Shown in pieces: positions 43,664-53,979 of a DNA stretch of 64,000 nt. Every line of letters starts with the position of its first letter. The first letter of the stretch is position 1. Under the pieces are notes generated by a model. That model did no database searches. It was not told the origin of the DNA and was given only the letters and a program-made list of their open reading frames with translations. Made by a program: the position numbers and the translations under genes. The DNA is from Rhodoferax ferrireducens T118. GTDB taxonomy: Bacteria > Pseudomonadota > Gammaproteobacteria > Burkholderiales > Burkholderiaceae_C. Location: the NCBI RefSeq assembly GCF_000013605.1, contig NC_007908.1:1488001-1552000 (forward strand), in the 5' to 3' direction.

Positions 43664-45979
43664 TTACCGAGATAGGCCCTTGCCATGATCCGCATTGGCC
43701 ACGGCCAGGGCCGTCATGTTGACCACGCGCCGTACCGTCGAAGATGGCGTGAGCACATGGGCCGAGGCGGCTGCACCCAGCAAGATGGGGCCGACGGTGA
43801 CGCCGTTTCCGCCCGTGACTTTAAGCACATTGAACAAGATGTTGGCGGCGTCCAGGTTGGGGCAGATCAACACATTGGCCTCGCCATGGAACTTGCTGTC
43901 CATCAGGGCGGCGTTGCGCATGTCCTCTGACAGCGCGGCATCGCCATGCAGTTCGCCGTCGGACTCCACATCGGGCGCCATTTTGCAGAACAGCTCATGG
44001 GCCAGACGCATTTTGACGGCCGATTTGCGGTTGGAGGAGCCGTACATCGAGTGCGACAGAAAGGCAACCTTGGGCGGCAAACCAAAACGACGGACTTCAT
44101 CGGCCGCCATCACGGCGATGCTGGCCAGTTGCTCGGCGTCCGGGTCTTCATTGACGAAAGCGTCTGCGATAAACAGCGTGCGCTTCTCCAGCATCAAGGC
44201 GTTCAAGGTTGCAAATCCGCAAGCACCCTCTTTAACCCCGATCACATCACGGACATGCTCCAGATGCACGTCAAAACGACCCAGCAGTCCACACAACATG
44301 GCATCGGCATCGCCGAGTTTGAGCATCAAGGCGGCAATGGTGGTACTTGAGCGGCGCACGGCGGCCTTGGCGGCTTCGATGGAGACACCACGGCGGCCCA
44401 TCAGGCGGTGGTAGGTTTCCCAGTATTGGCGAAAGCGCGGGTCGTCTTCGGGGTTGACGCACTCCAAATCGGTGCCCAGACGCAGGCGCAGGCCGGCTTT
44501 GAGCAAGCGCGCCTCAATGACGGCCGGCCGCCCAATCAGGATCGGCCGGGCCAGCCCTTCGTCCACCACCACCTGCACGGCGCGCAGCACCCGCTCGTCT
44601 TCGCCTTCGGCGTAGGCCACCCGTTTGGCTTCAAGGGGCACGGCTTTGGCGGCGGTGAATACCGGGCGCATGATCATGCCGGTCTGGTAAACAAAACGTG
44701 ACAACTGCTGACGGTAGGCGTCCATGTCCTTGATGGGGCGGGCGGCCACACCGGACTCTTCGGCGGCTTTGGCCACGGCGGGCGCAATGCGCAGGATCAG
44801 GCGCGAGTCAAAGGGAGTTGGAATCAGGTATTCGGAGCCAAACACCAGCTCCTTGCCAGCATAGGCATTGGCCACTTCCTCGCTGATGTCGGCCTTGGCC
44901 AAGTCGGCAATCTGGCGCACGCAGGCCAGTTTCATGGCCTCGGTGATCTTGGTGGCGCCGCAGTCCAGCGCGCCTCTGAAAATGTAGGGAAAACACAGGA
45001 CGTTGTTGACCTGGTTCGGGTAATCCGAGCGGCCGGTGGCGATGATGCAATCGGGGCGCACTGCTTTGGCCAATTCAGGGCGAATCTCGGGTTCCGGGTT
45101 GGCCAGCGCCAAAATGATCGGGCTGCGGGCCATGGTTTTGACCATGTCCTGCGTCAGCACACCGGCGGCTGAGCAGCCAAGGAAGACATCGGCCCCATTG
45201 ACAACATCGGCCAGCGTGCGCAATTCGGTTTTCTGTGCAAAAGGGGTCTTGGATTCATCGAAACCACCGGGGCGGCCTTCATAGATCACGCCTTTGGAGT
45301 CACACACAAAAACGTTTTCGCGCCGCACCCCCAGACCCACCATCACACCCAGGCAGGCCAACGCGGCGGCGCCAGCACCCGAGACTGCAATTTTGACTTC
45401 CTCAATGCGTTTTCCAACCAGTTCCAGTCCGTTAAGCAAGGCCGCGCTGGAGATGATGGCCGTGCCGTGCTGGTCGTCATGAAACAGCGGTATGTTCATG
45501 CGCTCGCGCAATTTCTTTTCAATGTAGAAGCATTCGGGCGCCTTGATATCCTCCAGGTTGATGCCGCCCAGGGTGGGCTCCATCGCCGCAATGATCTCAA
45601 TCAATTTGTCGGGGTCGCGCTCGGCCAGTTCAATGTCAAAAACATCAATGCCGGCAAATTTCTTGAACAGACAGCCCTTGCCCTCCATCACCGGCTTGGA
45701 AGCCAGCGGTCCGATATCGCCCAGGCCCAATACCGCTGTGCCGTTGGTGATGACACCGACCAAATTGCCGCGCGAAGTGTATTCAGTCACCAGCGAAGGG
45801 TCGGCCTCAATGTCCAGACACGGGTAGGCCACGCCGGGTGAATAAGCCAACGACAAATCGCGTTGGTTCGACAGCGGCTTGGTCGGGGTGACCGAGATCT
45901 TCCCGCGCGTGGGGTTGCGATGGTAGTCGCGGGCTGCTTCACGCAGGGCATATTCGGCGGGGGAAAGTTCTTTGGTCAT
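43664..45979 (-). CDS. maeB: NADP-dependent malic enzyme with C-terminal phosphotransacetylase-like domain
   Basis: A 771-residue enzyme converting malate to pyruvate and CO2. The malic domain holds [39 protein letters not shown] and [18 protein letters not shown] (dinucleotide site). From ~430 to the end is the PTA-like domain ([30 protein letters not shown] [32 protein letters not shown]), which is regulatory, often acetyl-CoA-responsive, rather than catalytic in MaeB. Monocistronic; GGAG precedes the ATG. Confidence 0.96.
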   Translation of the reverse strand: MTKELSPAEYALREAARDYHRNPTRGKISVTPTKPLSNQRDLSLAYSPGVAYPCLDIEADPSLVTEYTSRGNLVGVITNGTAVLGLGDIGPLASKPVMEGKGCLFKKFAGIDVFDIELAERDPDKLIEIIAAMEPTLGGINLEDIKAPECFYIEKKLRERMNIPLFHDDQHGTAIISSAALLNGLELVGKRIEEVKIAVSGAGAAALACLGVMVGLGVRRENVFVCDSKGVIYEGRPGGFDESKTPFAQKTELRTLADVVNGADVFLGCSAAGVLTQDMVKTMARSPIILALANPEPEIRPELAKAVRPDCIIATGRSDYPNQVNNVLCFPYIFRGALDCGATKITEAMKLACVRQIADLAKADISEEVANAYAGKELVFGSEYLIPTPFDSRLILRIAPAVAKAAEESGVAARPIKDMDAYRQQLSRFVYQTGMIMRPVFTAAKAVPLEAKRVAYAEGEDERVLRAVQVVVDEGLARPILIGRPAVIEARLLKAGLRLRLGTDLECVNPEDDPRFRQYWETYHRLMGRRGVSIEAAKAAVRRSSTTIAALMLKLGDADAMLCGLLGRFDVHLEHVRDVIGVKEGACGFATLNALMLEKRTLFIADAFVNEDPDAEQLASIAVMAADEVRRFGLPPKVAFLSHSMYGSSNRKSAVKMRLAHELFCKMAPDVESDGELHGDAALSEDMRNAALMDSKFHGEANVLICPNLDAANILFNVLKVTGGNGVTVGPILLGAAASAHVLTPSSTVRRVVNMTALAVANADHGKGLSR

Positions 45980-46168
45980 CTCATTCTCCTGATTTGATTT
46001 GCAAACAGTCTGGATTTAACACTCCTGTGCCATCCTAATCCCAAATTGGCGCGTCTCCGAAAGCGCTCGCGACTCCTTTGATCGAGCGCAGGAAATCTTG
46101 CTGATTAGTTGAGGAAAGAGCTGGCTCGCTTGGCGTCGCTGCGGCATGTCCCGCAAAGTCTGGACTAT

Positions 46169-46678
46169 TCAGAGCTGTCCCTCAGTCAGGGTGTCAAGCT
46201 GGAAGCGGCCGCTTTTGTCCCAGAGCCAGGTATCGGTGTAAGTCACGCGGCCCATGCGCACGGGCGTCGGAAAGGGCGCGGCCTGACGCACGGTTTTCTC
46301 GATCTCGGCGATCACTTCGGGCGCATGCTTGGGCGGACGCAGCCAGTGCAGGCGGGTGATCCGACCCTGGCCATCGACGTCAACCTCCAGCACGCCAATG
46401 GCGTACAGCAACGCGGGCAATTGGCCGTGAAATATGCGCTCCGCATTCTTGCCATAGATGTGCCTGGCGGCATCGGTTCGATAGGCACGGGGGTCGTTCG
46501 CACCAGAGACAAGGGGCAATGCAGGGGGGGCAGGTCGACTGGCAACCGGTGGCTCTTTGGCAGGCGCTGGCGTCGGCGATATCGGCACCGTGCTGGGTGT
46601 GCAGCCTGCCATGATGGCGGCCACACTGGTGACGGTGCTTGCCAGCAGCGTGTTGCGGCACTTGATGTTTTGATTCAT
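46169..46678 (-). CDS. Lipoprotein with TonB C-terminal-like domain
   Basis: A 169-residue protein. A type II signal peptide ends in the lipobox IMAGC (Cys 26). A Pro/Ala-rich linker (~27-60) leads to a C-terminal domain resembling the TonB beta-alpha-beta module (GVLEVDVDGQGRITRLHWLRPP, then IEKTVRQAAPFPTPV). It lacks the membrane anchor and ExbD-binding helix of a true TonB, so energy transduction is unlikely; envelope tethering is more plausible. GGAG lies upstream of ATG 46678. Confidence 0.75.
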   Translation of the reverse strand: MNQNIKCRNTLLASTVTSVAAIMAGCTPSTVPISPTPAPAKEPPVASRPAPPALPLVSGANDPRAYRTDAARHIYGKNAERIFHGQLPALLYAIGVLEVDVDGQGRITRLHWLRPPKHAPEVIAEIEKTVRQAAPFPTPVRMGRVTYTDTWLWDKSGRFQLDTLTEGQL

Positions 46679-46796
46679 GGTGCGTCTCCGGCGTGAACAA
46701 GGGTTTTTGCAGTTGCTCATTATGGCCGCCGGTCCATGCGCAGGAACATACCGGCTTGCAGGCAGAGAAAAGATCAGAATTCAGGTCAAGTTTCGT

Positions 46797-47705
46797 TCAG
46801 CGCCGCATAGATGACACCGCAATGCCGCCCACGATCAGAATGAATGCCAGTGCGTGGTACAGGTGTGGTGTTTCGCCCAAAAATGCACTGGACAGGATGG
46901 CGGCAAAAAGCGGTGTCAGGTTGACAAAAAAACCAGCCACGGATGGACCGACCCTTGCTACCCCGGCGTCGTAACAGCGGTAGGCCAGCACGGCTGGCCC
47001 GGCGGCAATAAACAGGAGAGCACCAGCCAGGGGCCAGCCCCCTTGCAGCCGCCCCAGTCCCCAAGACCACTCCGCACCCGCAAACAAGCCCGACCAGACC
47101 AGCCCGAGTGCAATTTGCGCCAGCAAAAAAGCCGACCAGTCGCGCCGAATGTCAGGTGGCTCGGTGGTGGGGTGGGCCAGCATCCAGCTGTAGTAGGCCC
47201 AGGCGGCCGAAGCCAGCAAAATGTACAGGTCGCCCGCTACCAGGTGCACCTGCAGCAACAACTCAAGCTGGCCACGGCTCAGGACCACCAGCACGCCGCT
47301 GATCGACAGCGCGGCACCCAGCCACTGGCGCCCCGAAATGCGCATGCCAAAAAACACCCAGCCAATCAGCAGCATCCACACCGGGGTGATGGAGCCCACC
47401 AGTGTCACGTTGATCGGGGTAGAGGTGTTCAGCGCCAGGTAGAGCAAGGCGTTGTAGCCGCCAATACTCAGCAAGGACAGGCCCGCAAAGCGCTGCCAGC
47501 CAGCCCACAGTGCACTACCGCGGCGCAGCACGGGTGCCGCCAACGGCAGCAGCAGCACAAAAGCAATCACCCAGCGCAGCAGGTTGAGCGTCATGGGCGA
47601 GACCTGGGGGGCAATCAGGCGTCCGATCACGGCGTTGCCCGCCCACAAAATTGGCGGCAGCGTCAGCAGCAGGGCTGCGGTGGGGGTGAGCCTGGGGTGC
47701 GTCAA
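46797..47705 (-). CDS. EamA/DMT-family transporter
   Basis: A 302-residue inner-membrane protein with ten hydrophobic helices in two EamA repeats (PILWAGNAVIGRLIAPQVSP; GYNALLYLALNTSTPINVTLVGS; VAGFFVNLTPLFAAILSSAFLGE). DMT proteins export amino acids or related metabolites; the substrate is unknown. Its ATG overlaps the stop of the GGDEF/EAL gene (ATGA), so the genes are translationally coupled in a three-gene unit with the DctP-like gene. Confidence 0.9.
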   Translation of the reverse strand: MTHPRLTPTAALLLTLPPILWAGNAVIGRLIAPQVSPMTLNLLRWVIAFVLLLPLAAPVLRRGSALWAGWQRFAGLSLLSIGGYNALLYLALNTSTPINVTLVGSITPVWMLLIGWVFFGMRISGRQWLGAALSISGVLVVLSRGQLELLLQVHLVAGDLYILLASAAWAYYSWMLAHPTTEPPDIRRDWSAFLLAQIALGLVWSGLFAGAEWSWGLGRLQGGWPLAGALLFIAAGPAVLAYRCYDAGVARVGPSVAGFFVNLTPLFAAILSSAFLGETPHLYHALAFILIVGGIAVSSMRR

Positions 47706-49999
47706 GGCAGGGCCGGTGCTGCGCCCAACAGGGCTTCAAAGTCGGGCAGGGCAGTGGGCTTGCCGAACAGGTAGCCCTGGTACAGGGTGCAGCCATGCAG
47801 CGCCAGGAATTCTTGCTGCGCCGGCGTCTCGACGCCCTCGGCAATCACGCTCAGACCCAGGCTGCGCGCCATGCCGATGATGGTTTGAACAATGACATCA
47901 TCGGTGGCCTGAAGGCCAATGTTGCGCACAAAGGACTGATCGATTTTGAGCTGGTTCAGCGGCAGCCGGGTGAGGTAAGACAGTGAGGACTGCCCGGTGC
48001 CAAAGTCGTCCATCGAGAACCGCACCCCCAGGTCTTTCAACTCGTTCATCTTGGCAATGGTGTCCATCACGTTGTCCAGCACCAGTGACTCCGTCAGTTC
48101 CAGCTTGAGCAGGTGCGGCTTGATGCCGGACTCGTGCACGACGGTGCTGACTTGCGCCACAAAGTCCGGTTGGCGAAACTGGCGCGCGCTGACGTTGACC
48201 GCAAGATGTAAATCGCAGGCCCGAGGATCACCTTGCCAGCGCGCCAGTTGCTGGCAGGCCGTGCGCAGCACCCAAAGGCCGATCTGGTTGATCAATTCAC
48301 TCTCTTCCGCCACCGCGATGAACTCCACCGGTGGCACCAGGCCGCGTAGCGGATGCAGCCAGCGGATCAGGGCCTCGGCCCCGACCACACCTTCCTGCAG
48401 CTGGTACTGGGGTTGGTAGTACAACGCAAACTCGCCGCGCACCAGTGCGGCCTGCAAATCATCTTCAAGCTGGGCATGGGCCGTGATGCTGGCTTGCATC
48501 TGCGGGTCAAAAAAGCACAGGTCGTTGCGTCCGCGTGCTTTTACCTGGTACATGGCGATATCGGCTTGTTTGAGCAAATCTGCCGCCGTAATGGGCGTTG
48601 TGGCCTCGAACAGGGCAGCGCCCACGCTGCAGGTGCTGCGGTAAGTTTGCGTCATCAGCACGTAGGGCTGGTTGAGAGATGCCAGAATCTTTTCGCCGAT
48701 GCGCCGAGCCAGGGCGGCGGCTTCCAGGCTGTGCTCGGCCAGGTCTTCGAGCATGACGACGAACTCGTCGCCACCCAGGCGCGCGACTGTGTCCTGTTCG
48801 CGCAGGCAGGTCTTCAAGCGCTGGGCAACCTGTTGCAGCAGCAGGTCGCCCACTTCGTGCCCCAAGGTGTCGTTGAGGGTTTTGAAGTGGTCCAGATCCA
48901 GAAACAGCAGGGCACCACAGCGGCCGCTGCGCGCGTTGGCGCTCAGGGCATGCTGCAGCCGGTCCATCAACAATCTGCGGTTTGGCAAGTTGGTCAAGGG
49001 ATCAAAAAATGCCAGTTGCTCAATCTCGGCCTTCGACGAGGCAATGGCCTGGCGGGCCTGTGCCAGGCGTTCCAGGTACCACAGGGCCAAGCCGCCGGAG
49101 GCCAGAATCATCAAGGCAAACAACAGCGATACGCCCAGGATGAAATTGCGCTGCTCGCGCCAGTTCGCCAGCACGGCATCGATCGGGATGCTGGCGGCAA
49201 TGAAGATATCGCGATACAAAGTTGGTTGTGCCAGTACGATGGCGGCCTGGCCGCTGAGCCGTGCCGCCCCGCGTAGCACCTGTTTTTGCGTGCCGACTTG
49301 GCCCAGCGGCGGCGACAGTTGTGTGCCCCACAGTTGCTCCTGAGCCGGTTCGCTCGACAGTAACTGCCCGTCGCCGCGCTCGAGCGTGATTTCCAGCCCA
49401 CTGATGCTGACACCCTGGCTCAGGATGGCATTGAGCAGTGACACCTGTACCTCGGCCACCGCCAGCACTCTGGAATTGTCGGCCAGTTTGATGGGGCGCC
49501 CAAAGTAAATAACCCGCTCTGAGCTGGCGAAATTGACGACCGGTGCGCTGATGCTCAACTCCGACATGGGTTGTGCCAACGCCTGCGCCACAAAGCCGGC
49601 TGGCAGCCAGGAGTCCAGGGCGACACCATCGACATCCGATGAGGCCAACACGTGGGCCTGAGCATCGAGCAGCGCGAGATGGCGCACCATCAGGTTTTGC
49701 TGCACGGTGCCATGCATCTGTCGGCTGGCCGCGGCGGAATCAATCCAGTCCGGCACCAGCAGTGACAGGCCCAGCTGCTCGTCCTGGCTGGCAAGCAACA
49801 CATCCACGCCCAGCAGGCTTCGGTTAAGTGCCACCACGGCACCACTGACAAAGCGTGCGGCTTCAGCTTCGGCCTCGTTCACGGCGGCCTGCTTGAGCGA
49901 CCACACCAGGCTGGCGGCGGCCAGCGCGAGCGACAGCAGGAACGCACCCGCCAGCCCCAGCACCCAGACTGTGATTCGTGGCAACTTCAAGCGCGTCAT
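47702..49999 (-). CDS. Membrane-bound GGDEF/EAL protein (c-di-GMP turnover)
   Basis: A 765-residue protein. A membrane helix at ~12-35, a periplasmic sensor of ~250 residues (Cache-like), and a second helix at ~287-308 precede the GGDEF domain (LGGDEF at 408-413, intact) and the EAL domain (EALIRW at 542-547, intact, with VNVSARQF, ELTESLVL and DDFGTGQSSLSYLTRL). Both activities are possible. It overlaps the upstream DctP-like gene by 4 bp and the downstream EamA gene by 4 bp. The coupled binding protein may deliver the ligand sensed by its periplasmic domain (inference). Confidence 0.94.
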   Translation of the reverse strand: MTRLKLPRITVWVLGLAGAFLLSLALAAASLVWSLKQAAVNEAEAEAARFVSGAVVALNRSLLGVDVLLASQDEQLGLSLLVPDWIDSAAASRQMHGTVQQNLMVRHLALLDAQAHVLASSDVDGVALDSWLPAGFVAQALAQPMSELSISAPVVNFASSERVIYFGRPIKLADNSRVLAVAEVQVSLLNAILSQGVSISGLEITLERGDGQLLSSEPAQEQLWGTQLSPPLGQVGTQKQVLRGAARLSGQAAIVLAQPTLYRDIFIAASIPIDAVLANWREQRNFILGVSLLFALMILASGGLALWYLERLAQARQAIASSKAEIEQLAFFDPLTNLPNRRLLMDRLQHALSANARSGRCGALLFLDLDHFKTLNDTLGHEVGDLLLQQVAQRLKTCLREQDTVARLGGDEFVVMLEDLAEHSLEAAALARRIGEKILASLNQPYVLMTQTYRSTCSVGAALFEATTPITAADLLKQADIAMYQVKARGRNDLCFFDPQMQASITAHAQLEDDLQAALVRGEFALYYQPQYQLQEGVVGAEALIRWLHPLRGLVPPVEFIAVAEESELINQIGLWVLRTACQQLARWQGDPRACDLHLAVNVSARQFRQPDFVAQVSTVVHESGIKPHLLKLELTESLVLDNVMDTIAKMNELKDLGVRFSMDDFGTGQSSLSYLTRLPLNQLKIDQSFVRNIGLQATDDVIVQTIIGMARSLGLSVIAEGVETPAQQEFLALHGCTLYQGYLFGKPTALPDFEALLGAAPALP

Positions 50000-51096
50000 G
50001 GGGCGAGTGGTGCCGGGATGCCGCGCGCTGGACCGATGGTCTGGTTCCAGACGTCAGCGCAGCGCACGCTGCAGCGTGCGATCCAGCGTGGCAGCACGGT
50101 GGCGCGAAAAATCTCCTGGCGTCGGCGTTCGTCGGCTGCCGAGAGCGGAACTTCGACCATGCTGCCCCGACGTGAGTTACCGCAGGCCTGCGCGCCGGTG
50201 TTGCAAGCCAGACCCGCGCCGGTCTCGCGCTCGCTCTCGGCCCAAATCGTCGCTTCAAGCGCGGGTAGCTCGCGGCGCAGCAAGGCCTTCAGGTCGGGCG
50301 CAAGGGCGTCCCAGGCCGCCAGGTTGGCGCCAAAAATCGCCAAACCCCAAGTCACCGGCAGGGTGTGCAGATGGGTGGTGACCTCATCCAGCCCGAGCTT
50401 ATGTCCCGACATGGTTCCGGTGATGGCGCACTCGGTGTTGTTGGATGCCATGTTGTCCATGATCTGGGCAAATCCGGTGAGCACCGGCACACCGCCCCAT
50501 GCGCTGACAAAGTCGGATTGACTGGCTGACGAGACGCGGATACGCCGACCGGTCAGATCCACCAGGCTGGCAAGTGCACGCCTGCAAAAAATCACTTGAG
50601 CCGGGTAAATATAGAGCGCCAGGACTTCGATGCCGTGGCGCGTGCGCAGCTCTTTTTCCAGGTAGGGGCGAAAGGCGGCCACGCTCTGCTTCAGGCTGGC
50701 CATATTCGGGTTGAGTCCGGCCAGGTCGGGCGCGCTGTATTGAGGGTATCGTGCAGAAAAAGAACTCATCAGTGCCGTGCCAAAGGGCACGACGCCAAGC
50801 TCAATCAGCCGCAGCATGTCACTGCCCGGCACCCCGGCCCGGTCAAACGGCACGATATCGGCATCGTACTTGCCGGCGCTCAAGCGGGCCAGGGTCTGGG
50901 TCCAGAAGGGGGCTTCGTTGCGCGTGTACTGGTTCAGGTTTGCCAGTCCGCCGACGATGCGCAGCTTTTGAAGGGGCGGTGCCGGCGGCGTTTGCGCCCA
51001 ACCGGCGCCAACCATCAGGGCGCCAGTCAGCAACGTGGCTGCGGGGCGCAGCAAGCGCAGGATTAAACGGGAACGGGGAAACGGTGACTGTGGCAT
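49996..51096 (-). CDS. DctP-like (TRAP-type) periplasmic solute-binding protein
   Basis: A 366-residue exported protein. The signal peptide ends at ~GWAQ (residue ~35). VGGLANLNQYTRNEAPFWTQTL, FDRAGVPGSDMLRLIELGVVPFG, LVDLTGRRIRVSSASQSDFV and MDNMASNNTECAITGTMSG match the DctP fold. No TRAP membrane subunits (DctQM) are nearby. Instead the stop codon overlaps the start of the GGDEF/EAL sensor gene, which suggests a role as ligand receptor for signalling rather than transport. ATG 51096 is chosen because the upstream extension lacks a signal sequence. Confidence 0.85.
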   Translation of the reverse strand: MPQSPFPRSRLILRLLRPAATLLTGALMVGAGWAQTPPAPPLQKLRIVGGLANLNQYTRNEAPFWTQTLARLSAGKYDADIVPFDRAGVPGSDMLRLIELGVVPFGTALMSSFSARYPQYSAPDLAGLNPNMASLKQSVAAFRPYLEKELRTRHGIEVLALYIYPAQVIFCRRALASLVDLTGRRIRVSSASQSDFVSAWGGVPVLTGFAQIMDNMASNNTECAITGTMSGHKLGLDEVTTHLHTLPVTWGLAIFGANLAAWDALAPDLKALLRRELPALEATIWAESERETGAGLACNTGAQACGNSRRGSMVEVPLSAADERRRQEIFRATVLPRWIARCSVRCADVWNQTIGPARGIPAPLAP

Positions 51097-51236
51097 GGTG
51101 GCTAAAGCGAGGCCCCCATTCTGGCAGCAAATCTCCAAACGCTCGGACGCGCCGGACCCGTGGAAAATACGCGGCCAGCCCGCCAGCGTCATTTCATGGC
51201 AACATGCCGCCTTGTTGCAACTTCAGGAAAACCACC

Positions 51237-52232
51237 ATGAGCTCCTATCCTTCTCGCGCCATCCAAATTGACCAAAACGGCGGACCTGAGCAACTCAAAC
51301 TGGTGAATGTCACGGTGGGCGAGCCCGGCCCCGGCGAGATCCGCATCCGCCATCACGCGGTGGGCCTGAACTTTATCGACGTCTACCAGCGCAGCGGCCT
51401 GTATGCCATGCCCATGCCGCTGCGGCTGGGCATGGAGGCCGCGGGTGTGGTGGAGGCGGTGGGCTCGGGTGTGACGCACCTGAAGGTGGGCGACCGCGCC
51501 GCCTACGCTTCTCAGCCGCCCGGCAGCTACTGCGACTTGCGGGTGCTGCCTGCCAAATGTGTTTGCAAGCTGCCCGATGCGATTTCATTTGAGACCGGTG
51601 CGGCCATGATGCTCAAGGGGCTGACGGCGCAGTATCTGCTCAAGCGCACCCAGCCCCAGGGTGGCCTGCAGGCCGGGGACTTTGTGTTGTTTCACGCGGC
51701 CGCCGGTGGCGTCGGCCTGATTGCCTGTCAGTGGGCCAAAGCGATGGGCCTGCAACTGATCGGTACGGCGGGGTCGGATGCCAAGTGCGCGCTGGCCAAG
51801 GCGCATGGGGCTGCGTATGTCATCAACTACGCCACAGAAGACTTTTTGACGCGGGTGAAAGAAATCACCGCCGGCAGAGGCGTCAAGGCGGTCTACGACT
51901 CGGTCGGTAAAGACACCTGGGACAAGTCGCTCGACTGTCTGGCGCCGTTCGGTTTGATGGCCAGTTTTGGCAATGCGTCGGGACCGGTGGCGCCGTTTTC
52001 GCCGGCCATTCTGGGACCCAAAGGCTCGTTGTATGTGACGCGACAAACCTTGTTTACCCACATCGCCACCCGGGAAAGCACGCAGGCCATGGCGGACGAT
52101 TTGTTTGCAGTGGTCACCAGCGGCCAGGTCCGCATTCGCATCGACCAGCGTTACAGGCTGGAAGACGTGCAGCAGGCGCACCGCGATCTGGAGGCACGCA
52201 AGACCACCGGTTGCACGATCTTGACGCTTTGA
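51237..52232 (+). CDS. NADPH:quinone reductase (zinc-free MDR family)
   Basis: A 331-residue medium-chain reductase/dehydrogenase. AIQIDQNGGPEQLKLVNVTVG, VGLNFIDVYQRSGLY, GMEAAGVVEAVGSGVTHLKVGDR and the NADPH motif FHAAAGGVGLIACQWAKAMG fit quinone oxidoreductase (QorA) without the structural zinc Cys. It reduces quinones by one or two electrons in the cytosol. AGGAAAACCACC precedes ATG 51237. Confidence 0.92.
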   Translation: MSSYPSRAIQIDQNGGPEQLKLVNVTVGEPGPGEIRIRHHAVGLNFIDVYQRSGLYAMPMPLRLGMEAAGVVEAVGSGVTHLKVGDRAAYASQPPGSYCDLRVLPAKCVCKLPDAISFETGAAMMLKGLTAQYLLKRTQPQGGLQAGDFVLFHAAAGGVGLIACQWAKAMGLQLIGTAGSDAKCALAKAHGAAYVINYATEDFLTRVKEITAGRGVKAVYDSVGKDTWDKSLDCLAPFGLMASFGNASGPVAPFSPAILGPKGSLYVTRQTLFTHIATRESTQAMADDLFAVVTSGQVRIRIDQRYRLEDVQQAHRDLEARKTTGCTILTL

Positions 52233-52250
52233 TTATTTTTGGATCAAACA

Positions 52251-52296
52251 CGGCTCCAGCCCCCGATGGATGGACCTGAGCCGCTATCAAAATTTA
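52251..52296. repeat. Dispersed palindromic repeat, copy 9 (degenerate)
   Basis: CGGCTCCAGCCCCCGATGG, then CCGCTATCAAAATTTATTTT. It lies between the convergent quinone reductase and Na/Pi transporter genes. Confidence 0.5.
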
Positions 52297-52307
52297 TTTT
52301 TTGGTCG

Positions 52308-53954
52308 CTACTCGGCGGTGATTGGCGCGCGCAGACGGTTGGGAACCAGGGCGCCGGCCGCCTCCAGAATCGGGTAGGCAATCGAGCAGATGTGTGAGTT
52401 GATGCGCTTGAGGTCGCTGATCAGATCCAGGTGCAAGGAACTGGTTTCGATACTGGGCAAGGTGTTGACGCTCAGACGATCAAGGTGGGTGGTGGCGTAT
52501 TCGCGTTCCAGATCACGAAAGCGGGTTTTTTCTTCCAGCAGTTTTTGTGCGTCGCGCAGATTGCCGTTGAGAAACACACTCACGCTCAGGTGCAGATTGC
52601 TGACCAGGCGGCTGTGCAATTCGGTAATTTCTGCCATACCCGCAGGCGAAAACTGCCGGCCGGTTCTGATTTTCTTGTTTTCAACGTCTTCAAGTACCCG
52701 CTCAACGATGTCGCCAATCTGCTCCATGTTGATGGTGAAGGTGATGATGTCGGTCCAGCGGTGCCCTTCGTTCTCGCTCAGGGCCTCACGTGATATTTTG
52801 GTCAGGTAGTACTTGATGTCCGAGTACAACTCGTCCACCGTATCGTCCATTTTTTGCAGCGACTGGGCCAGCAGGAGATCGTTGTTTTTGATCACCGGCA
52901 GGATGCCCCGCAGCATGGTCTCCACCACGTCAGACTGGTACATGGCCTCGCGCACTGCACACGACAGGGCCACGGAAGGTGTCGGCAACGCCGACGCGTC
53001 CAGATGACGCTGGCGCCCAGTGCTGTTGGGGGCCGGCGGGAGCCAGTATTGCGCCCAGCGCGCCACCACCTGGGTCAGGCCAATGAACAGCAGGCCGACC
53101 AACAGGTTAAAGCCGAGATGAAACAAGACAACGCTGGTTGCCTTGTCGCCCAGCACGGGGCTCAAATGGCGCAACCACAGGCCGACCAGTGGCGCCACCA
53201 GGGCCACGCCCAACACCTTGAACACCAGGTTACCCATCGGCACCTGGCGTGTCTGCACATTGGCGCTGAGGGTGGTCAAAACCGCCAGCAAGCCACTGCC
53301 CAGGTTGGCCCCCAGCACCAGGCCGAGCGCCACGTCCACCGGCACCACGCCGCTGCTGGCCAGCGTGGCCGTCAGCAGCACAATGGCCAGGCTGGAGTAA
53401 GACAGCACCGACAACACGGCTCCGACCGTGATCTCCAGCCACAAATCGCTGCTGAGTGACGCCAGCAGGGCCCGCATGGCCGGGGCCTGGGTCAGCGCGT
53501 TGGCTGAGACCGTGACCAGGTGCAGCGCCAGCAACATCAGACCCAAGCCAATCAAAATGCGCCCCACGTAGCCGACGGTGGTGGACTGGCGGGCAATAAA
53601 CAGCACCACGCCGACAAAAATGAACAGCGGCGACAGCCAGGACAGGTCGCGCGAAAACAGCAGAGCCATCAGGCTGGTGCCAATGTCGGCGCCCAGCATC
53701 ACGGCCAGTGCCGCGGGCAGGGTCATCAATGCCTGGCCGACAAATGCCGAGGCAATCAGTGCCGTGGCCGTGCTGGACTGCAACAAGGCGGTGACACCAA
53801 TGCCTGACATGACGGCTGTGAAACGGCTACCGGTGCTGCGGGCCAGCACCCGGCGCAGGTTGGCGCCCAGCACGCGCAGGACGTCGGCGCGCACCAGATG
53901 CGTGCCCCATACCAAAAGAGCAATGGCCGCCAGCAGGTTCAGCAGATGAGTCAA
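52308..53954 (-). CDS. Na/Pi-cotransporter family protein with PhoU-like tail
   Basis: A 548-residue protein. The N-terminal ~320 residues hold two inverted Na_Pi_cotrans repeats, the first with the canonical LLQSSTATALIASAF and the second with a degenerate LSYSSLAIVLLTATL. A C-terminal cytoplasmic PhoU-like helical domain (~340-530; LDLISDLKRINSHICSIAYPIL) follows. It resembles NptA/YjbB-type phosphate transporters. It is upstream of, and not coupled to, lspA, with 25 bp between. Confidence 0.9.
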   Translation of the reverse strand: MTHLLNLLAAIALLVWGTHLVRADVLRVLGANLRRVLARSTGSRFTAVMSGIGVTALLQSSTATALIASAFVGQALMTLPAALAVMLGADIGTSLMALLFSRDLSWLSPLFIFVGVVLFIARQSTTVGYVGRILIGLGLMLLALHLVTVSANALTQAPAMRALLASLSSDLWLEITVGAVLSVLSYSSLAIVLLTATLASSGVVPVDVALGLVLGANLGSGLLAVLTTLSANVQTRQVPMGNLVFKVLGVALVAPLVGLWLRHLSPVLGDKATSVVLFHLGFNLLVGLLFIGLTQVVARWAQYWLPPAPNSTGRQRHLDASALPTPSVALSCAVREAMYQSDVVETMLRGILPVIKNNDLLLAQSLQKMDDTVDELYSDIKYYLTKISREALSENEGHRWTDIITFTINMEQIGDIVERVLEDVENKKIRTGRQFSPAGMAEITELHSRLVSNLHLSVSVFLNGNLRDAQKLLEEKTRFRDLEREYATTHLDRLSVNTLPSIETSSLHLDLISDLKRINSHICSIAYPILEAAGALVPNRLRAPITAE

Positions 53955-53979
53955 CGTGTTTCCTCGGCCGGCCGACCCG

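Noticed and set aside
43593..43685. Small frame MHHLRPGFDQPLSGEPVKG... on the plus strand before maeB's 3' end
   Set aside because: About 30 codons, no clear ribosome-binding site or family; it overlaps the maeB C-terminus. Left out as unsupported.
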